Positions 60,514-64,000 of a stretch of DNA of 64,000 bases are shown piece by piece. A program made the position numbers and the translations under genes. The stretch's first letter is position 1, and the number at the start of each line of letters is the position of its first letter. Source of the stretch: Novosphingopyxis sp965218915 (GTDB lineage: Bacteria; Pseudomonadota; Alphaproteobacteria; Sphingomonadales; Sphingomonadaceae). The notes below the pieces were generated by a model, which was not told where the DNA came from, did no database searches, and saw only the letters and a list, made by a program, of their open reading frames with translations. The DNA is taken from positions 62,001-126,000 of the forward strand of contig NZ_OZ244708.1 in NCBI RefSeq assembly GCF_965218915.1. The letters are read 5' to 3'.

Positions 60514-60838
60514 TCCTTTCGCGCCGCGTTCGACCGAGTTTTTTGGGAAGCAACCTGAGTTCCAGAATATCGCTCACCTAGATCGGCAGATCGATCACAG
60601 TTTGAAGTTATTGCGCGGCATGGCCCCCGGACTTGCCGACCTCTCCAAGCCGCCAAATGCAGTGGCGGTGCAGCTCCTCGCGGAAAACCTGATCCATCTT
60701 CTGGATTTCCGTGCCGAGTGGTGTGCAGAAATTGACCTATTTTTAGAGAATTCTCGAAAAGAGTTGGCTCAGCAGATCGAAGATCTTCATTCGCCATTTG
60801 CCGAGGAAACAAATTGTGACGGAACTGGAAAAAGTTGA
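60506..60838 (+). CDS. Small helical protein, second gene of operon
   Basis: A 110-residue protein starting MADPFAPRSTEFFGKQPEFQ; mostly helical (IAHLDRQIDHSLKLLRGMAP, LLAENLIHLLDFRAEWCAEI). An AGGAG site lies before ATG 60506 inside the end of the previous gene. It overlaps the next gene by 23 bases. No family recognised; the tight coupling on both sides suggests it is a subunit of one complex with its neighbours. Confidence 0.65.
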   Translation: MADPFAPRSTEFFGKQPEFQNIAHLDRQIDHSLKLLRGMAPGLADLSKPPNAVAVQLLAENLIHLLDFRAEWCAEIDLFLENSRKELAQQIEDLHSPFAEETNCDGTGKS

Positions 60839-62645
60839 GATTGCTTCGACGCGTGAGCGGCTTGAACGGAAGGAACTCGAGGCCGGCCCCGACGCAAAAG
60901 CAGCGCTGATTGAGGGTTGGGACTTCACCTACAATCCGAACGCGATGGATCCGCCTGGCTTTGGTGTTTGGCGCGCTCCTCATCTCAAGATATCTAACTT
61001 TTACGACGATTCCGCCAATGCTACGGATGGCGGCCAACAAATCTTGCATGCCGGTATGTCTCGATCCGAAATGTATGCGGGCTTCTGGCGATTGGCGAGA
61101 CTTTACCCGGAACATCGATCGGTGAGGGATCATCGATCAGAAAGGACCGGCTATGCTGAGGCTGCTTTAGATGAGACCAAAGTCGCGCCTCAAGTCAATT
61201 GTTTCCTCTGGAAAAAGATGAGCATCGAGCCTGATCGGGATAAAATAATCCGATCCATTCTGGGCCAGTCGCTGCTCGATGGCGTCGATTTCCTTTGCGA
61301 CTTGCAGTGCACGAACATCCCCCTGGCAGATTTGCTAATCACGAAGCGGTTCGGACAGGCCTTTGAAAAGTTCCCGGGGGTAGAAAATCTTCCCTGGCCG
61401 GCATCTTGCCAAACTCGATGGAAATTAAATGGGGGAGCCAGTCATCTACCGCCATTTTACTTTCTCGTTCATCTCGCGGAGTTTCAGCGACTTGCTCAGA
61501 ACAGCGCAGCTCTGATGGACCTTACGTTCGACGAACATGGCGACGAACTGAGTATCGCGAAGTTGAAGAACGTTTTGAAATCTGTTGAAAATTTGAAACC
61601 TGAAAACGTTGGTGACAGGCTTCCGTCAAACGTCAAAAAGCTCGGGGAGATGGCCATTTATCAAACGCACGCTCTGCTACCATCGCGCGAGAATTTCGAA
61701 AGCGGCGATCAAGCCGCCGCGCAGAATCACAGTAATGAAGTATCGAGATTGGTTCGGGAAAACTTAGGTATCGGGGGCTCAGACTTTGTCGATTTCCTGG
61801 CTTACAAAGAGAACAGCCCTGCCATCGGTCAAATGATCAAACTGCTTGGCTACCATCATGATCGCAATCCTGGTATTTCAAACAACAGCAAAACTGACAG
61901 AAGCCGAGGACGAGCTGAAGGAGCGCCGACCTACTGGTCGCACGATTGGCTTGCTCATCCGGTCATCGGCCTATTCGAGATCGCAAGTTCGGTCAAAGAA
62001 TATAATACCAAGTTAGGTGAGCAAAAGCTAGGGAAAAAGATTGCTGTAAACGCTGACAAGGGCTTGGTTATAAGCGGAGACAACGCCCCCGTTCGGATAG
62101 CCATGTTTTGGCTCGAGGGGGCCAATGAAGCTGCTTTTAGAAAGCAGCTTACGAAAGTCGCACTTCAAAACGATGAAACACAAACGTTCGAGGCGGGCAT
62201 TTATCTGCTGGAGGATCCCATTCCAGCGATCCGAGCAAAGTTCGTGCGGAAGTGCAAAAGGCGGGCACAAAGAAAGACAGCTGTTGATAGTCTCGGGATT
62301 ACAGCACGATACAATCCTCGATATTGGACAGCATACGGGAAAGAAAATGACATTCAGCAATATCAGCAGCACGAGACAGTCTCTGCTAGTGAATTCGCTG
62401 CTCTCGGTATCGATGTTTCAGATCGTCTTTCTGCGAACGGAAAGCTGATCGAATCGACTATGTCCAGAAGCCGGTTGAAAACGCAAATACAGGGCGAGCG
62501 GCAGCCATCGCGCAAGCCAGTTTTCTCACAGTCCTCGCGCGCATCTGTCGCTGCTGTCGCAAGCCAAAACCTTGCTATGTCTATTGGTGCCTTGTCAACT
62601 GACCCTCAGCATGGATGGAATGTGCGGCACGACGAGGCAGTTTGA
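60816..62645 (+). CDS. 609-residue protein of unknown function, third gene of operon
   Basis: A large soluble protein with no recognised domain. It begins VTELEKVEIASTRERLERKE, then has GWDFTYNPNAMDPPGFGVWR, a Trp/Tyr-rich region YWSHDWLAHPVIGLFEIASS and a Ser/Arg-rich tail. GTG 60816 is preferred since AGGA lies eight bases upstream; ATG 60798 is the alternative. The base composition is lower in GC than the T4SS genes. It is followed by a serine recombinase gene 265 bases later. Confidence 0.65.
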   Translation: MTELEKVEIASTRERLERKELEAGPDAKAALIEGWDFTYNPNAMDPPGFGVWRAPHLKISNFYDDSANATDGGQQILHAGMSRSEMYAGFWRLARLYPEHRSVRDHRSERTGYAEAALDETKVAPQVNCFLWKKMSIEPDRDKIIRSILGQSLLDGVDFLCDLQCTNIPLADLLITKRFGQAFEKFPGVENLPWPASCQTRWKLNGGASHLPPFYFLVHLAEFQRLAQNSAALMDLTFDEHGDELSIAKLKNVLKSVENLKPENVGDRLPSNVKKLGEMAIYQTHALLPSRENFESGDQAAAQNHSNEVSRLVRENLGIGGSDFVDFLAYKENSPAIGQMIKLLGYHHDRNPGISNNSKTDRSRGRAEGAPTYWSHDWLAHPVIGLFEIASSVKEYNTKLGEQKLGKKIAVNADKGLVISGDNAPVRIAMFWLEGANEAAFRKQLTKVALQNDETQTFEAGIYLLEDPIPAIRAKFVRKCKRRAQRKTAVDSLGITARYNPRYWTAYGKENDIQQYQQHETVSASEFAALGIDVSDRLSANGKLIESTMSRSRLKTQIQGERQPSRKPVFSQSSRASVAAVASQNLAMSIGALSTDPQHGWNVRHDEAV

Positions 62646-62702
62646 AACGAAAATTGTTAAACTGCCGAGAGTTGGTCTACCCGCCGATGCTCAAAACCAT
62701 CC

Positions 62703-62918
62703 ATGGATGGTGCGACAAATCGTGACGACGTTGATTCAAAAGGGGACAGCTGTTCTGAACTCCCTTGCACGCTTGGCGATGTTGTCGTTCAATTTTCGCA
62801 ATGTGCCAGCTTGTCTAAAGAGGCAGTAATGCTGGATCGGCTTATTGGGGAAGAAATAGCAGCCCTGTTCGATGGGCAGAGCCGATCACGCCAGGGCAGG
62901 AGAACAGGCAATGAGTAG
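62703..62918 (+). CDS. Small ORF before the serine recombinase
   Basis: A 71-residue frame whose second half (MLDRLIGEEIAALFDGQS) looks like a real amphipathic helix and which overlaps the recombinase start by eight bases. The start is doubtful: ATG 62703 has no ribosome-binding site, while ATG 62828 has AGAGG five bases upstream and would give a 29-residue peptide. It may serve to couple translation into the recombinase. Confidence 0.35.
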   Translation: MDGATNRDDVDSKGDSCSELPCTLGDVVVQFSQCASLSKEAVMLDRLIGEEIAALFDGQSRSRQGRRTGNE

Positions 62919-64000
62919 TTTGACTGGGATGATCGTGGCAACATACGCCAGAGTGAGCACGATAGAGCAAGCCGACAACAATCTTTCGATTCCTGATCAA
63001 GTCGAGCGTAGCCAGCGCTATATCGATGATAATGGCGGGACGAGGGGGGAGGTCTATATCGAGCCTGGAGCTAGCGCGACGACGACAGCTCGCCGGGTTT
63101 ATCAGCAGATGCTGGAGGATGCGCGAGCTGGAAAATTCGATGCTGTCGCCATCTTTGCACTGTCCCGGATGTTTCGCAACGCGCTCGATTACCTACAGGC
63201 GCGTGCCGAGTTCAAGGCAGTGGGCATAAAACTGATTTCGATCACACAGGACTTTTCCGATGATCCGGCCGGTGAGCTAGCGTTGTCCATGGTGTCGCTA
63301 TTCGACGAATATCATTCCAAAGAAAACGCCAAGCACGTGAAGCGCAGCATGTTGGCGAATGCCCGGCAGGGCTACTGGAACGGCCAGACACCGCCACTGG
63401 GTTACAAGTCGGTCGCTGTCCCTCAGCCTAAGGGGAAGGATCGCAGAAAGCTCGTCGTCGATGAGGAAACCGCATATCTTCCGCGGTTCATTTTTCAAAC
63501 ATACTTAGATGGGACGAAAGACGGACCGATAGGTATTACCAAGCTAGCGCATCTGCTTAACGAGCGAGGCGAGACAATTCGTGGGCGAAAATTTCACGTC
63601 TCAAATGTCCACGCGATCCTGACCAATACTGCTTATATTGGCATAATCTTTTTCAATAAGCGGGACTCAAAAGCCAAGGCGGTTCGTCCGGAATCTGAGT
63701 GGGTGCCAGTGCCCGTGCCAGCGTTGATCGACGAAGATCTTTTCTATCAGGCGCAATCGCTAATGACATCTCGCGACCCGAAGATGGGTAAAAATGCCGA
63801 TAAAACCAACGGTAACCTTCTCACCAAAAAGGTGGTCTGCGGCACCAGCAAAAACGACGGCTGCTGCGGCGGAATGACTACGGGAACGGGCGGGTCAGGC
63901 CGCCATCGCTATTATGTTTGCCATAACTCAACCAAGGCGGGAAAAACCGTATGCAAGGGCCGCTGGACCCCGATGGAAAAACTGGACAGCATCGTAATTG
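62911..64000 (+). CDS. Large serine recombinase, 3' end outside the window
   Basis: The 363 residues seen contain a resolvase domain with the catalytic Ser16 in ATYARVSTIEQADNNLSIPD, then SRMFRNALDYLQARAEFKAV and SLFDEYHSKENAKHVKRSML; a recombinase domain (TKLAHLLNERGETIRGRKFH, NVHAILTNTAYIG); and the start of the zinc ribbon (CGTSKNDGCCGGMTTGTG, YYVCHN). Such enzymes integrate and excise mobile elements by one-way recombination. The GGAGAACAGGCA before ATG 62911 supports the start. It is probably the integrase of this element or of a second one. Confidence 0.95.
   Translation, partial: MSSLTGMIVATYARVSTIEQADNNLSIPDQVERSQRYIDDNGGTRGEVYIEPGASATTTARRVYQQMLEDARAGKFDAVAIFALSRMFRNALDYLQARAEFKAVGIKLISITQDFSDDPAGELALSMVSLFDEYHSKENAKHVKRSMLANARQGYWNGQTPPLGYKSVAVPQPKGKDRRKLVVDEETAYLPRFIFQTYLDGTKDGPIGITKLAHLLNERGETIRGRKFHVSNVHAILTNTAYIGIIFFNKRDSKAKAVRPESEWVPVPVPALIDEDLFYQAQSLMTSRDPKMGKNADKTNGNLLTKKVVCGTSKNDGCCGGMTTGTGGSGRHRYYVCHNSTKAGKTVCKGRWTPMEKLDSIVI

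Noticed and set aside
1..64000. CRISPR arrays, retron-like RNAs or riboswitches
   Set aside because: No regularly spaced repeats and no reverse transcriptase or aptamer-like leader was found on either strand.

Overview
The window is high-GC alphaproteobacterial DNA, most likely from a sphingomonad. The reasons are the DivK, zinc-free L33, DUF3572, NrsF and YggT/FolD gene content, the sphingomonad-style RHS protein with a Sec signal, and palindromic intergenic repeats of the CATTGCGAG and CATTCCCGC type. No rRNA or CRISPR array is present; there is one tRNA (Gly, GCC).

Bases 1 to about 21800 look like ordinary chromosome: DivK, L33, a GDT1-type transporter, a VOC/WYL pair, an orphan BrnA antitoxin, malic enzyme MaeB, MutS, an ECF sigma factor of the SigF type with its NrsF membrane anti-sigma, a molybdate set (stand-alone ModE-like regulator, ModA, ModB, ModC), a NupC-type transporter, a VUT transporter with ArgB, FolD, MarC, a Lon-substrate-domain protein and a thioredoxin/TPR protein. 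Directly upstream of the sigma operon lies an exact GTAACC-N16-CGAA sequence, which fits autoregulation by SigF.

From tRNA-Gly (21728-21802) onward the sequence is a mosaic of accessory DNA. About 22.2-24.5 kb is a scar of gene fragments (Fic, ArdC-like, SnoaL-like, XRE). About 24.2-32.0 kb carries small regulators (HxlR, BlaI/BlaR1, AraC, two ArsR) with enzymes (GFA, SRPBCC, a split MBL hydrolase, ABM, NIPSNAP). About 32.1-34.2 kb holds remnants of a serine recombinase, an outer-membrane barrel, IS110 and IS66. About 34.5-40.3 kb is an RHS polymorphic-toxin-like locus with a candidate membrane immunity protein and a second YD-repeat protein broken at a 12-G tract.

Bases 40616-48804 encode a compact type IV secretion operon (VirB2, B3, B4, B6, B8, B9, B10, B11 and a second VirB2-like protein), followed on the other strand by two predicted exonucleases, two unknown proteins and a MobA/MobL-like relaxase. 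A nested inverted repeat just upstream of the relaxase is an oriT candidate. This is the core of a conjugative or mobilisable element; VirB1, VirB5, VirB7 and VirD4 are not seen.

The last 8.5 kb looks like cargo plus recombination functions. It holds a 1312-aa protein that appears to combine an Mrr-like nuclease domain, a long helical-repeat region and a C-terminal PIN-like domain, then a short inverted-repeat-bounded element, a three-gene operon of unrecognised proteins, and a large serine recombinase that runs off the end. The large nuclease protein and the unrecognised operon are the best candidates for a previously undescribed (probably defence or element-maintenance) system.
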